Program-made: the position numbers and the translations under genes
Shown: in pieces, positions 9,207-18,578 of the stretch
Position numbering within the stretch: the first letter of the stretch is position 1
Layout of the letters: each line of letters starts with the position of its first letter
Notes under the pieces: generated by a model
Seen by the model: the letters and a program-made list of their open reading frames with translations, nothing else
What the model was told of the DNA's origin: nothing
Database searches by the model: none
DNA from: Asparagopsis taxiformis
Taxonomy: Eukaryota > Rhodophyta > Florideophyceae > Bonnemaisoniales > Bonnemaisoniaceae
Length of the DNA: 19,560 bases
Reading direction: 5' to 3'
NCBI GenBank assembly: GCA_030407315.1
Contig: JALQPE010000201.1
Location: 1 to 19,560 of the forward strand

Positions 9207-11600
9207 TGTAATAAATACCTGTAATAGATATCCTAGTCAGTAGAATAAGGGGTGTAAAGACTATCAACTACTGTAAATAGCGGCCATTATGGCCTGGTCC
9301 TATTAGGATATCCATGACTGTAGATTAGTCGTTCCACCCATGCAGGTCACTCCTGGGCCACCCCAAATCATACAAGAACAGGCTTTCGTCAACCGTTCTG
9401 GTTTTAATATAAATAAGGACATACGTAGACCAATTACCTGGCTCGGAAGTCGAGTGGAAAGTATTGTTTTACTCACATCATCCTGCAGGGCCCAGGCGAG
9501 CCATTCATCGCTCCCGGAAGCAAGGGTTGAAGCCTTTATGGCCATTGATTTGTTACCTCTCTACCCTGGGTGGAATCAGCCCTCCTAATTGGTTTGCCTT
9601 TGGCCCCCAACAACCGGCTTGAAAAATTTTGTAATTTCTACTTTCTTCTTTTCATAAGAAAGTATCGCAACAATCAGTGCCAAACAGTCCGCACGTATTG
9701 GCCGCTTGTGTGAATCACGGACCGCGATGAATCTCCTGGCTAGTGCATTGCTATCCTTTTTCACTTTCGATGTCCGTAATGTCATTGTCATGAGTAGTGA
9801 CAGATAAAAGGTTGCGACAATTTCATGTAGAATGGGTTAGCATTTTCTGCCTACGCGGTCTCTCTGCAGATTGAAATAGAGAACAATCCTGATCAGACTA
9901 TTAGACCTGGAAAAAGCCTTATTAATATGAACTTTTCCATAATATGTATTTCTGCAATTTGATGACGATGTCAGCTCATCTGATAGAGAACATGTTTTGT
10001 CGACTTTGCTGTCGATGAACTCCCTGCTCGGGAGCGGCTTAGAAAAATATTCAAATATCTAAGACTGGTCGTCATTTACCCAAATCCGCGCCCTGGTTCG
10101 ATGCTAGCTGATTCAACTGATTGCGAAAGCGAAGCAATTCGGTGGAAGCTGATAACATGCTACACGTCCCGCGCAACTTGACGATAATAGCATATTGCTG
10201 TTGTCGACATCTTGTTAAAGTACATTGTCCAATCATTACTCGAAAGTTGTCCTAAGCCACCTATGCTGAAGTCGCTTCCACCATCCAGCCGTGGGCATAC
10301 AGCGGCAGCAGCACTATCCAGATTGCGAGCTAGTGTCATTATTTTATGGCCATCCTGGAACACATGCATAAGTTATTCTGCCTCTACCGATATCAACGAG
10401 TGCCGTCCCAGTAGGTTGGTAGTTTGACTCACATCACACCTCACATGCACTAACACAGCACGCTTCGTCACTGATCACATCGGTTGCGCTAGCTTTCATT
10501 GCATGCCATGCGTACACCGCATATATCCCAGCTGTGTTTTATTGTACGCAGATGATCTCTTTCCATTTTCCTCGACAGCCAATTCGCTACACGCCGTTCA
10601 GATGTCCTGTCATAGTGAACGGTTGCTCTGTAAAAATGATGCAACTCCCATGAAATCATACCACAATTTGGGGACCACACACGCACAGCTGTGAACGTAC
10701 AAGTCTTAGAACGAGCTGGTCGCGTCAATCTTCATACGTACCTCTTTGTTTGAATCTCCATACGATTTTACAGTAGATTACCCTCTGCCGTACATCCACA
10801 CATTCCTGCTTCTGCTTTTGCAGCGCCCAATGTTTCTATTTCTCAGACTTGCTGTCAGTAGAAAAGCTCCCTATCACACTGTAATACACCTGGACGTATA
10901 TGTAATGTGAAATGGCCTGGATGAGCCTTATTTTTCCGGGGACCAAACCCTGACATTACATTTCGAAGCCCACTCCACTCGAATCTAACGCGCATCCAAA
11001 GCACTGTCCCAATTTACTCTAATACCCCTGATGACAGCTGAGAGCATACAAAACGTTTGATAAAGACCACGCTGGACAGCCTGCCATGAATGCGTGCGTT
11101 TCCTCTTGAGAATCGCAAAGTACTATCCGTTTATTCCAGATACTACCGTTCCATGATGCACCTCAATTATCGCTGACAGCCGCAAAGCAATTTATTCCAC
11201 GGAATTGATATAACATCAGGTGAAAATAGGACACCACCGTTGCATCTCCCTGTGACATCCAGGGTGCAACAGCGCATTGTAATGGAGTTCAATCTGTATG
11301 ATCTCTTGCAACAATGTTGCTCGCTTCATACGCGTGCTTTGATGTGCTATTGGAGGTGATGCAGCAAGGGACAGGGGCGCAATTTGATTTCATCCTTCAC
11401 TATTGACACTGAAATATACGCACGGAAGGGCGTACAGAGAAATCTACCAGGTCTGCGCGGGATATCCTCGCTTCAGCTCCCCCATCCTAATTCGTTACAC
11501 GGCCCCAATGCCATCATCCAATTCCCATTCCTATCTGTATCAGCAAATTCCTCCTCCTGTATGAGTGCCATCCAGCTCCTTGCCTTTCTTACAATCCGAC
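9207..11600. other. Intergenic, no gene supported
   Basis: About 2.4 kb. The longest open frames are 60-82 codons on both strands and resemble nothing I know. Just after the Helitron end there is a cluster of short palindromes: GGCCATTATGGCC (9282-9294) and TCCTATTAGGA followed by GGATATCC (about 9298-9313). A minus-strand frame at 9303-9545 (…CMIWGGPGVTCMGG…) faintly recalls a transposase core, but too little to call. The rest is mixed-composition, AT-leaning DNA without visible repeats. Confidence 0.5.
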
Positions 11601-11622
11601 TTGAATTAGGGGAAAGCACAAG

Positions 11623-11630
11623 TATATAAA
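11623..11630 (+). promoter_or_regulatory. TATA box of the dehydrogenase gene
   Basis: TATATAAA. Transcription would start about 30 bases later (near 11653), leaving a leader of about 55 bases before the ATG at 11709. This also excludes the in-frame GTG at 11637 as a start, since it would lie upstream of the transcript. Confidence 0.65.
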
Positions 11631-11708
11631 CACCATGTGAATATCTCTACCGCTCGCTCAATTCCTCATCATCTGCTCCACTCGCAAGGTCATAATTGCA
11701 CCTTCAGC

Positions 11709-13139
11709 ATGCATCTTCTTTTTCAACTTTTCCTTGTTCTAGCCGCATGGTGTCTGTGCTCAGCAAGTGCGCAGGAGCTCCTGAACCCCGTTGAAGCGCC
11801 AATTCTCAATGGGACTCTGACCGTGACGACACGATTGTTTGCGCAAATACCGGACTTCAATGGCAGAGCGTCCAGAATCAATCATCTGACGTTCCTTGGG
11901 GATGACCTTTTCGTTTGTACGGAGACGAGCGGTGGTCTTATTTACAAAATATCTCCAACTGGCACCGTTTCCCTCTGGGCTGACATTGCCGCTCGTGTCC
12001 TTGCTGATACAGGAAGGGAAATGAACTTCGACAATTTCATCCACGGAGGTCTGAGAAGCTTGGCATTTCACCCCAACTTTAATCGCAATGGACTTTTCTA
12101 TGTCAGTATGATGGAAACAAGACCAGACGATTCGAGCGGTCTGTCGTATCTTTCCGATGTGGAAGATTTTGAGGTAGCAGACAGTGTTGTTGCCGAGTTT
12201 AGATTCAACCGGAGAAGGAATATCGTCGTTCCAGGAAGTTACCGTCAAGTCATTCGAGTTGGTATGCCGGTTTACGACCACCCCATAAAGGACATTGCGT
12301 TCCGCGGCAACCTTTTGTACATTACGCATGGTGACGGGTCTGTTCAGTCTGCCACATCAGGTGGCGGGCAACGACGAGATGATGCGCTTGGAAAGATTCT
12401 CCGCATCAATCCGAGACGACGAGGATCACTTCCGTACAGCATTCCGCGAGGAAATCCGTTTGTGAACGATAATTCGACACTGAGTGAAATCTGGGCGCTG
12501 GGCTTCCGAAACCCGCACAACTTGTGCTTTGGCAACAGGGGACAACTATTTGTGACTGAAGTGGGTCGTGACAACGTCGATGAAGTAAATATCGTACAAC
12601 GTGGACGCAACTACGGCTGGAGTGAGCGAGAAGGAACTTTTGTGCATCTGGAACAACCGGGTTTAATCACAGGCATTGCACCGCTGCCTGGGAATGATTC
12701 ACTGAATGGATTCACGTATCCGAGCGCGCAGGTTGGACATACCGCCATGGAGGGTGAGTCGTTTGTCGGGCAAGCATTGGCGGGCGCATGTCCTGTGGAA
12801 AATGGGTCTGCCAATGATAACGTATTCTTCTATTCCAACTTTCCGATTGTCGGAGATTTGTACTACTCATTCGTAGACGAGATGCTTTCTGCGCGAACGA
12901 GGGGTAGACCAGGTGTGCTAACGCAGGCACGAACGTTCCGGGCGAGAATCTTGTTCGATAATGATAATTTGCCGTTGACACCTCCGAGAGAATTCAACAA
13001 TCTTCGTGCCATCTTGAGGACTACTTCGTCCAGAGGTGGACGAGCAAATATTCGGTTCGGAAGAGGGCGTCGTGGTGAGATTTACTGGACTAGCAAGGGA
13101 ACTGGACAAGTTTTCTTGTTTACGAGTACGCTTCCTTGA
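11709..13139 (+). CDS. Secreted glucose/sorbosone dehydrogenase-like protein (quinoprotein beta-propeller)
   Basis: 476 residues, intact, no intron. Residues 1 to about 22 form a signal peptide (hydrophobic core LFLVLAAWCLC, cleavage after SASA), so the protein is secreted or cell-surface. The rest matches the GSDH/HHIP-like six-bladed propeller family: GGLRSLAFHPNF (113-124), YITHGDGS (around 204-211), LGKILRINP, ALGFRNPHNLCF (around 263-274), NYGW (301-304) and a C-terminal TSKGTGQVF. By eye, Asp190-His191 lie where the bacterial soluble glucose dehydrogenase has its catalytic Asp-His, and Arg267-Asn268 match the cofactor-binding RN pair; both need a proper alignment. Members oxidise sugars with PQQ, while others have lost catalysis. 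Several N-x-S/T sites (NGT, NST, NDS, NGS) fit a secreted glycoprotein. The start is the first ATG giving a signal peptide. AATAAA at 13393 may serve its 3' end. Confidence 0.9.
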   Translation: MHLLFQLFLVLAAWCLCSASAQELLNPVEAPILNGTLTVTTRLFAQIPDFNGRASRINHLTFLGDDLFVCTETSGGLIYKISPTGTVSLWADIAARVLADTGREMNFDNFIHGGLRSLAFHPNFNRNGLFYVSMMETRPDDSSGLSYLSDVEDFEVADSVVAEFRFNRRRNIVVPGSYRQVIRVGMPVYDHPIKDIAFRGNLLYITHGDGSVQSATSGGGQRRDDALGKILRINPRRRGSLPYSIPRGNPFVNDNSTLSEIWALGFRNPHNLCFGNRGQLFVTEVGRDNVDEVNIVQRGRNYGWSEREGTFVHLEQPGLITGIAPLPGNDSLNGFTYPSAQVGHTAMEGESFVGQALAGACPVENGSANDNVFFYSNFPIVGDLYYSFVDEMLSARTRGRPGVLTQARTFRARILFDNDNLPLTPPREFNNLRAILRTTSSRGGRANIRFGRGRRGEIYWTSKGTGQVFLFTSTLP

Positions 13140-13392
13140 TGGGTGGCGTTGTTTTTTGTCACATTGTAACCTATTTGTCACTGCGATTGTTTCTCGTCTA
13201 ACTTTATTCCGTTTGTCAACGGTGCGCGGCATGGCATGAATTGCTGGGGTGTGCGGTCACTTACGTGGGCAGCCATGAGAGATCTTGCTGTTCTGGGTGG
13301 CAGATGTCCACGTAGGATGGCATTGTACAGCAATGTTAACTAGCTGTCATGCCCTGCTGTTGCAAATTCAACTAGTTTTCGCAAATAATGAA

Positions 13393-13398
13393 AATAAA
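13393..13398 (+). terminator. Possible polyadenylation signal of the dehydrogenase gene
   Basis: AATAAA, about 250 bases after the stop codon and before the next gene on this strand. The host's signal is unknown, so this is tentative. Confidence 0.25.
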
Positions 13399-13424
13399 CT
13401 ACCAAAATTTGAAACAGAGACTAA

Positions 13425-14038
13425 GGCCTTCATACACTCCCCCAAGTCGGATGCCAAGTGTATCCCGACACTATTATCGCGTTGATACGGTGCAATAGCG
13501 TCGAAAACCTACCGACGCAGTTCATCCGGAGAAATCGTAAGGCTTGTGATCCCGGAAGCGTCAAGTTACTTGAAACAATCGATGAGCACATACGGAATGC
13601 CAAGGTTGAAATACTCATTCTGTAACGCTTACAGATGAACTGGAACGGAAGCAAGAGCGGAATAGAAATTCCGCATATGACATAAGCAGCCACGGAGGCG
13701 CCACATTGGGTTACCACATACCATCTACAACACTGGCTGTAACGCCAATACCCGACAGCGTTGGCGTTGTTATCACGACAACGTTTGATTACATCTCAAC
13801 ACCACCTGTAAGCTCCGATTCACATCGACGAATAATTCACCGCGCTACACCGCACAGGTCAACATCACTTGAACAAAACAGTCCTATTCGCTCACATGCT
13901 GTAACCCAATTTAGATACTCGCCTTACTTGTTTTCCATCCACAACGTAGCTAGTCAATACCAGACGTTTGACCCCGACATTGCACGATATATTCTTCGTC
14001 ATGCCGTATGCCCCCTTGCATTCAACGTATCGACATAA
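13425..14038 (+). pseudogene. Unrecognised broken open reading frame
   Basis: One frame is open from 13425 to 13622 and contains plausible protein sequence (NLPTQFIRRNRKACDPGSVK, then LLETIDEHIRNAKVEILIL). It meets a TAA at 13623. A second frame, open from 13610 to the TGA-free stretch ending at the TAA of 14036-14038, follows at once (TLTDELERKQERNRNSAYDI, then SSHGGATLGYHIPSTT). Going from the first to the second equals one lost base, as in the other breaks of this window. The joined length would be about 200 codons. No ATG start, signal peptide or known motif is seen. It could be a decayed transposon or host gene piece, or chance. Low confidence. Confidence 0.25.
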
Positions 14039-14850
14039 TTTCTCGCGGCGCACCCATTCATCTATCGCACGTCGCGATGAACGCAGTGTAATGCCCGAGA
14101 CCTAGCTGACTAGTTTCTCCAAATCAAGCCTCGCAGCGGCCAATCTTCGCCGATACACATGTATCGCGCCGATATACGTGCATGCACAAGCGGCAATTAT
14201 GGATCGTCTGCCAACAAGTAGGAGAATATTAAGATCCCGCACGCACATTGAAGCGGTCGCTATAGAAAATAAAAGCTGTGGTGGCGACGTGGCGACGGCA
14301 TAGTCACGCCGTAAATAGACCGACAACCGATCACTAGATAACGCATGTAAGCATCACGTTTAGAAACAATCACTTGATCGCCTAAAGCGGGCGGTAACAT
14401 GTTGTCGACAATGTCATTGCTTAAACTGGCGCGCACACGTGCTTGCAGCACACGCATGGAGACGAACAGCACGGCACGGCACGGCACGGAGCGAGCGGTG
14501 TAATAATGTCACGTCCATGCTCATGTAACATCATCAAGTCATGCAGCGTCGAAAGCGGTCTAGTTGCTTTGACGCAGATCGCTTCGCATCGAATCGCAGC
14601 CCAGCCAGTGCTGCCCAACTGGCGTCCACCTATCGGTCGGGCGCTCATTTTGGCCGCGTCTATTTTTGAACGCGGTTTAAATCTACTCATTCAGCCAGCG
14701 TGCCCACCTCGCGCGCGCAACTTGCTCACATCATAGATATATACCATTTTAATTCAAATCGGCATGTCCAGCTGCGCGCACAGCTTCCATGTCTCGCCTC
14801 ACTTACTACCCAACCCATTAAATTGTCTCGAGATGTGCCCCAAAGCGGCT
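14039..14850. other. Intergenic with short CACGG tandem repeat
   Basis: No gene supported over about 800 bases. It contains four copies of CACGG at 14470-14489. Open frames here are short and unconvincing. Confidence 0.5.
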
Positions 14851-14872
14851 ACATAAACCGCAGGCAGCGCAC

Positions 14873-14880
14873 TTTAAAAG
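14873..14880 (+). promoter_or_regulatory. TATA-like box of cysteine-rich gene A
   Basis: TTTAAAAG lies 67-74 bases before the ATG at 14947. ACATAAAC near 14851 is an alternative. Either would give a leader of about 45-70 bases, like the neighbours. Confidence 0.4.
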
Positions 14881-14946
14881 CATTGTGACAATCGAATCGA
14901 CGTTGAAGCAAGCATCGGCACGCAACACACGCTCAACCAAATCACG

Positions 14947-15267
14947 ATGAACAAGCTTGCAGTATTTACAACGACGGTGCTTCTATTGGTCTGCCTACTG
15001 GCTGCAGACGTCTCGGCACTGACGTGCCCGAATCGGTGCTTCAAGAACCAAGAAAAAGTGGAAATTACGTGCAGTCGTGAGCGATATGCGGGATGTAAAG
15101 TTCGCGAATGCCAGATGCGATTCGTGTACTATGGCACATTCAACCAATTCGGTCGTCACCGAATTGGACATCGACCGGGATGGGCTTGCGCTGTTCCGCT
15201 ACCGGATGACGACACGTCGCCTTCTATGACACCGACGCCGACGCCAGTAGCGGTGACAATGGACTAA
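14947..15267 (+). CDS. Secreted cysteine-rich protein A (single six-Cys domain)
   Basis: 106 residues. Signal peptide 1 to about 24 (VLLLVCLLAADVSA), then directly a six-cysteine domain (residues 26-81) with spacing C-x3-C-x10-C-x7-C-x4-C-x25-C. The start TCPNRC, the GC pair partner and the last GWAC match the first domain of the three following genes (CPxRC, GC, then C). It has an aromatic-rich long loop between Cys5 and Cys6 and ends with an acidic Asp-Asp-Asp segment and a Thr-Pro tail (TPTPTPVAV) that may carry O-glycans. It lacks the second domain present in B, C and D, so it is a single-domain member. Three disulfides in the extracellular space are likely. The biochemical role is unknown; I know no family by this pattern. 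Confidence 0.8.
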   Translation: MNKLAVFTTTVLLLVCLLAADVSALTCPNRCFKNQEKVEITCSRERYAGCKVRECQMRFVYYGTFNQFGRHRIGHRPGWACAVPLPDDDTSPSMTPTPTPVAVTMD

Positions 15268-16147
15268 CACTAGCGGAATGTTGGACTTGTTGATTCTTCT
15301 CCCTGTAGTTTGGTGCTCGACCAAGTTGGTTATGGGATTGGTGTGGTCTCCGGTGCTGCGTGGGTGTACGTAGGTAGCGCTGGACTCTGTGTAGTGAGCG
15401 TATAGATGATGTAAAGTGGAAACGAAGATTTGTATGCCTGTTGACTGACGGACGCGTTACGTTTTATTCGGTATGGTATGGTCTTGAATGAAGTCACTTC
15501 ATAACTGTACAAGTTGCAACTGGTTGGTAGCGGACGCGCGGTACGAGAAGGCATTTGTAGGGATACCGACTGTACTTTGTAGGCAGATCACATCGTGTAA
15601 ACTTTCAACAGAATTGGCACTTTATTCCAACTTTATGAGATATCCGATTACAGTAATCAAACTGTAATGGCTCGACCGAAGCGACACTAGTGCCGAGTTC
15701 CATCAGCCATGCGTGACGTGTCACTAAAACAAATATTACGTTTGACTGGTAACCCTAGATGCTCAATGTGCTTTCTCACTATGACAGTCTGTCACTTGCA
15801 CCTCACGTTCACAGCTGTGCTGTACAAGGAATACAGTGGACTGACGACGAGACGTTGCATCCAATCATAACCGATCCAACGGCGACGCAAGAGTCAAAGC
15901 AACCTCAAAACAATAACCAATCAATCATCTACCGTCCTATCATACGCACCCATCAAAACCGGCGGACCGTACGGTCCAAAAACCACTGTCACATCCCGAC
16001 ATAACACAAATGGGCCATTCCAACCACCACCATCTCCATTACGTGTTGCACGCACGGCAAATCCCTCAACCACGACTGACAAGTGACACATTCCAATCGC
16101 CACGTGCATCGATTCCATCTCTTCCAAAAATCCGCACTTAAACGGCG
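15268..16147. other. Intergenic between A and B
   Basis: The first 300 bases after A are G/T-rich, as expected of a 3' untranslated region. From about 15830 on, the plus strand becomes C/A-rich and poor in G, leading into the promoter of B. A minus-strand frame of 83 codons (15921-16172) overlaps that promoter and resembles nothing known. No repeat or RNA gene seen. Confidence 0.45.
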
Positions 16148-16156
16148 TCAATAAAG
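16148..16156 (+). promoter_or_regulatory. TATA-like box of cysteine-rich gene B
   Basis: TCAATAAAG, about 75 bases before the ATG at 16227, followed by ATCCATCAAA (16164-16173), which recurs near the start site of gene C. Confidence 0.35.
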
Positions 16157-16226
16157 CTTCAAGATCCATCAAATTCCCGCCGTTGATCCGATCTCGTCAA
16201 CCCAACGCACCATACATTATCAAATC

Positions 16227-16913
16227 ATGACGATCCACCGAGTCCTTCTCGTCCTCGCACTCGCCCTGTTAACAGCCTGCACGTATGCCGCATCCGATCT
16301 GCCCGCCGCCATCCGGCAGACACAATGCCCGACGCGCTGCCGAACAAACCGCAATCGAACCCGCCGCTCGTGCCGTCGAAACGGCTGTCGCATCGGTAGA
16401 TGTTTCACAGGTGTCGGTATTGACCAGCCGTTGATTCGTGGCTTTACATGCAGAGAACGTATTAATCCTGCTCCAGCTCCGCAGCCCCAACCAGTGCCAG
16501 CCACACTGCCGCCCCCGCCGGTGCCGGAGAACCCGATCGTTGTGCCCCCGCCGATGGGTGCTGGACCGGTGGCTGTGGAGGGTACGACCGGAACAGTTTT
16601 GAGATGCTCGGTGGATACACAGCCGGCTATTGGTATTCGTACTACAGTTGCTGGTGTGACTGGTGTGTTAATCTTTAGGACGTTCAGTCCGGAATTTGTG
16701 GCTGATAGAAATCGGGAAGAGACATGTTTGTCAAATGGCATGCTTGGATTTTCTGTGCCCGATGTCATTCAGATCTTGGGCGGCTGTGTACCACAGACTA
16801 CTTGTACCGTTACGGCTCGTCGTTGCAACTGTTCGTTACAGACTATGTTCTGCTTTAGGGAATTGCTTAACAATGCCTTCTCTAGAAACTGTCCGGCTAC
16901 AACGCCGCTTTAG
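16227..16913 (+). CDS. Secreted two-domain cysteine-rich protein B
   Basis: 228 residues. Signal peptide 1 to about 22 (VLLVLALALLTACTYA). Domain 1 (about 34-75) has spacing C-x3-C-x10-C-x4-C-x4-C-x15-C and is strongly basic: ten Arg among the 26 residues from Cys1 to Cys5. A Pro-rich linker follows (APAPQPQPVPATLPPPPVP). Domain 2 begins with LRCSVDTQ and has the conserved order RTTVAGVTGVLIFRTF, ETCLSNG, GGCVPQTTC, RCNCS, MFCFRE, NCPAT, with eight cysteines. It is closest in layout to gene C (two-domain paralogue, 462 bases downstream). It is likely an extracellular, disulfide-bonded protein. A basic domain could bind acidic wall polysaccharide or act on membranes, but this is speculation. 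No catalytic motif seen. Confidence 0.85.
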   Translation: MTIHRVLLVLALALLTACTYAASDLPAAIRQTQCPTRCRTNRNRTRRSCRRNGCRIGRCFTGVGIDQPLIRGFTCRERINPAPAPQPQPVPATLPPPPVPENPIVVPPPMGAGPVAVEGTTGTVLRCSVDTQPAIGIRTTVAGVTGVLIFRTFSPEFVADRNREETCLSNGMLGFSVPDVIQILGGCVPQTTCTVTARRCNCSLQTMFCFRELLNNAFSRNCPATTPL

Positions 16914-16921
16914 TTGTTTAC

Positions 16922-16927
16922 AATAAA
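16922..16927 (+). terminator. Possible polyadenylation signal of gene B
   Basis: AATAAA nine bases after the stop codon of B. This is very close to the stop, so it may be coincidence. Confidence 0.25.
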
Positions 16928-17282
16928 CTGGTACTCTTTCATAGATGAGTTATTTGGCCGTGCTGAGAAATGTTTGACAGTTGAATTGACAGTTCTCACG
17001 TAAACTTTTCTCTTTGCTTCAACCACTCGGCCTATCCGTATCGATACGTATTGTCAACCGTCCAACCATTTGCAGTCATCTTGCCAATGATTATTCTATT
17101 CAATTGCCTCTGTAATCACACCATCCATCCAACTCCATCTTGCTTCCCGGCAAGCACCCATCCACCCACATTCTTCAACCAGCTGCATCCATCCACATCA
17201 CCCAACGTACTTCAACACGCATAACCGCTCTAATTAGCCCAAATCTACCAATGATCCACCAAGCACGCCGCATGCAATCGTC

Positions 17283-17289
17283 TATAAAA
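17283..17289 (+). promoter_or_regulatory. TATA box of cysteine-rich gene C
   Basis: TATAAAA, 92 bases before the ATG. It sits in a C/A-rich, G-poor tract (about 17110-17370) with several ATCCA repeats. ATCCATCAAG at 17306-17315 lies about where transcription should start. The remainder of the gap 16930-17282 shows no gene. Confidence 0.6.
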
Positions 17290-17374
17290 CCGCAACGATA
17301 TCCGCATCCATCAAGCTATTCACGCCCACTACCACACCATCATCACCACCATCGCACGATCCACCAACTCCAAA

Positions 17375-17992
17375 ATGGCCTCCAAATCTCTCGTCACAAC
17401 CATCTTCCTATCCATGCTGCTCACCACAGCCCTCTGCCATTCGACCAACCCCGTTGCATCCACCACACTTCGCCAACTCTCATGTCCAAGGCGCTGTCGT
17501 CTCAACCAGGCAGCCACCGAACGTCTCTGCCAACGGACCGGATGTGAATTGACCCGATGCTTCCGCGGACGCAGGACAGGAACCACAACACCGATTCGTG
17601 GATTCCGATGCCGCGTGCCAAGAACATCTCCTGTACCAACGCCAACTGCGCCGCCGACAGGCCGAATCCTGCTGTGCAATATCGACAAACAGCTGCTTCT
17701 CACCGTTCGCACAACGCTCAACGGCGTGAGAGGCGTGCTAGTGTTCAGAACGTACGGCCAAGCTTTCGACGCGGATCGACAGAGAGAGGCCATGTGTCTC
17801 CAAAATGGCTCGGCTGGTATCTCAATCTCCGACGCCATTCGTCTCTCAGGGCCCGGATGCGTCCCGCAGCAAACGTGCAAGATCCGCTCCGGCGGACGCT
17901 GCACATGCTTGCCAGAGACGATGTTCTGCTTCCGCACGCCGATTTCTAATGCGCTGGAGATGAATTGTCCGGCGCCGACACCGATTGCCTAG
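17375..17992 (+). CDS. Secreted two-domain cysteine-rich protein C
   Basis: 205 residues. Signal peptide 1 to about 21 (TTIFLSMLLTTALC). Domain 1 runs from SCPRRC to GFRC with spacing C-x3-C-x10-C-x4-C-x4-C-x16-C, and both ends match B (PIRGFRC here, LIRGFTC in B). The linker is short (PTPTAPPTG). Domain 2 starts LLCNIDKQ and keeps all eight cysteines and the segments RTTLNGVRGVLVFRTY, GCVPQQTC, TMFCFR and NCPAPTP. Its first domain is less Arg-rich than those of B and D. It is complete, in frame and intronless. Cys spacing and identical layout make it a tandem paralogue of B and D. Function unknown; extracellular location is the only safe inference. Confidence 0.86.
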   Translation: MASKSLVTTIFLSMLLTTALCHSTNPVASTTLRQLSCPRRCRLNQAATERLCQRTGCELTRCFRGRRTGTTTPIRGFRCRVPRTSPVPTPTAPPTGRILLCNIDKQLLLTVRTTLNGVRGVLVFRTYGQAFDADRQREAMCLQNGSAGISISDAIRLSGPGCVPQQTCKIRSGGRCTCLPETMFCFRTPISNALEMNCPAPTPIA

Positions 17993-18513
17993 AGTGCTTC
18001 GGGTATGACAGCCGGTGCACGCGTTGCTGCGTCACCGCACATAACGATTATGGTTTGCTTGCTTGTTTTTAGACGTGTTGATGTAAAATGAAGTCTTCCT
18101 TGTATTCAAAGCAGTATTTGGGGAAATTTTAGGGATGCATCGAGTAGACGGCATATGCCAAAGTTACGAGTTACATGTGCAGCTCGCGGATTCGCCCATC
18201 GCAAGTATCTCCACTTTTCCACATGCATGATACGCGCGGTTTGTGGTTAGCCATGACCGTATTACAGTCGGAGCTTTCGTCTGCAGTAGAATTCCCTAGC
18301 CCTCCCACGCCGATGTGAATGAATAGATCATACCACCTGCGTATCTTATCAATCGCGCCACCAACGCAATACAACTCCCACAAACTGCTGTCTCCCAGTC
18401 GAAATCCATCAACTCATTCGCTCTCCCATCAACAGACGCCAGCTGCAAGCGAGTGAAGCTATATCTGTAGAAAAAACACTTTCATCAACGATGCCAACAC
18501 CCACTAAACTGCA
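17993..18513. other. Intergenic between C and D
   Basis: A G/T-rich tail follows C. From about 18290 on, the plus strand is C/A-rich and G-poor up to the TATA box of D, with ATCCATCAA at 18404-18412. No gene supported. Confidence 0.45.
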
Positions 18514-18520
18514 TATAAAC
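18514..18520 (+). promoter_or_regulatory. TATA box of cysteine-rich gene D
   Basis: TATAAAC within GCATATAAAC, 65 bases before the ATG at 18579. The expected leader is about 35 bases. Confidence 0.55.
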
Positions 18521-18578
18521 GGCTGTACATTTTCCGGACGCAAGACGCAGTTGCACATTTGGCACCGGGATACGCAAC

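Noticed and set aside
9282..9294. GGCCATTATGGCC is identical to a SfiI site used in cDNA cloning adaptors
   Set aside because: The flanks do not match the adaptor (only a nearby TATCAAC is shared), so vector contamination is unlikely and chance is the simpler view.
10095..10105. GGTTCGATGCT resembles a tRNA B box
   Set aside because: The consensus ending is wrong and no cloverleaf or A box could be found at the right distance.
11637..11708. In-frame GTG start 24 codons upstream for the dehydrogenase
   Set aside because: It is not ATG, lies only seven bases after the TATA box, and would bury the signal peptide.
12344..12981. Minus-strand open frames across the dehydrogenase gene
   Set aside because: They are shadows of the conserved plus-strand propeller coding.
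15921..16172. 83-codon minus-strand frame between A and B
   Set aside because: It overlaps the promoter of B, has no recognisable motif and no promoter of its own.
17326..17361. Histidine-rich coding (CAC/CAT run) before gene C
   Set aside because: It is the C/A-rich leader of gene C between its TATA box and ATG, not a separate protein.
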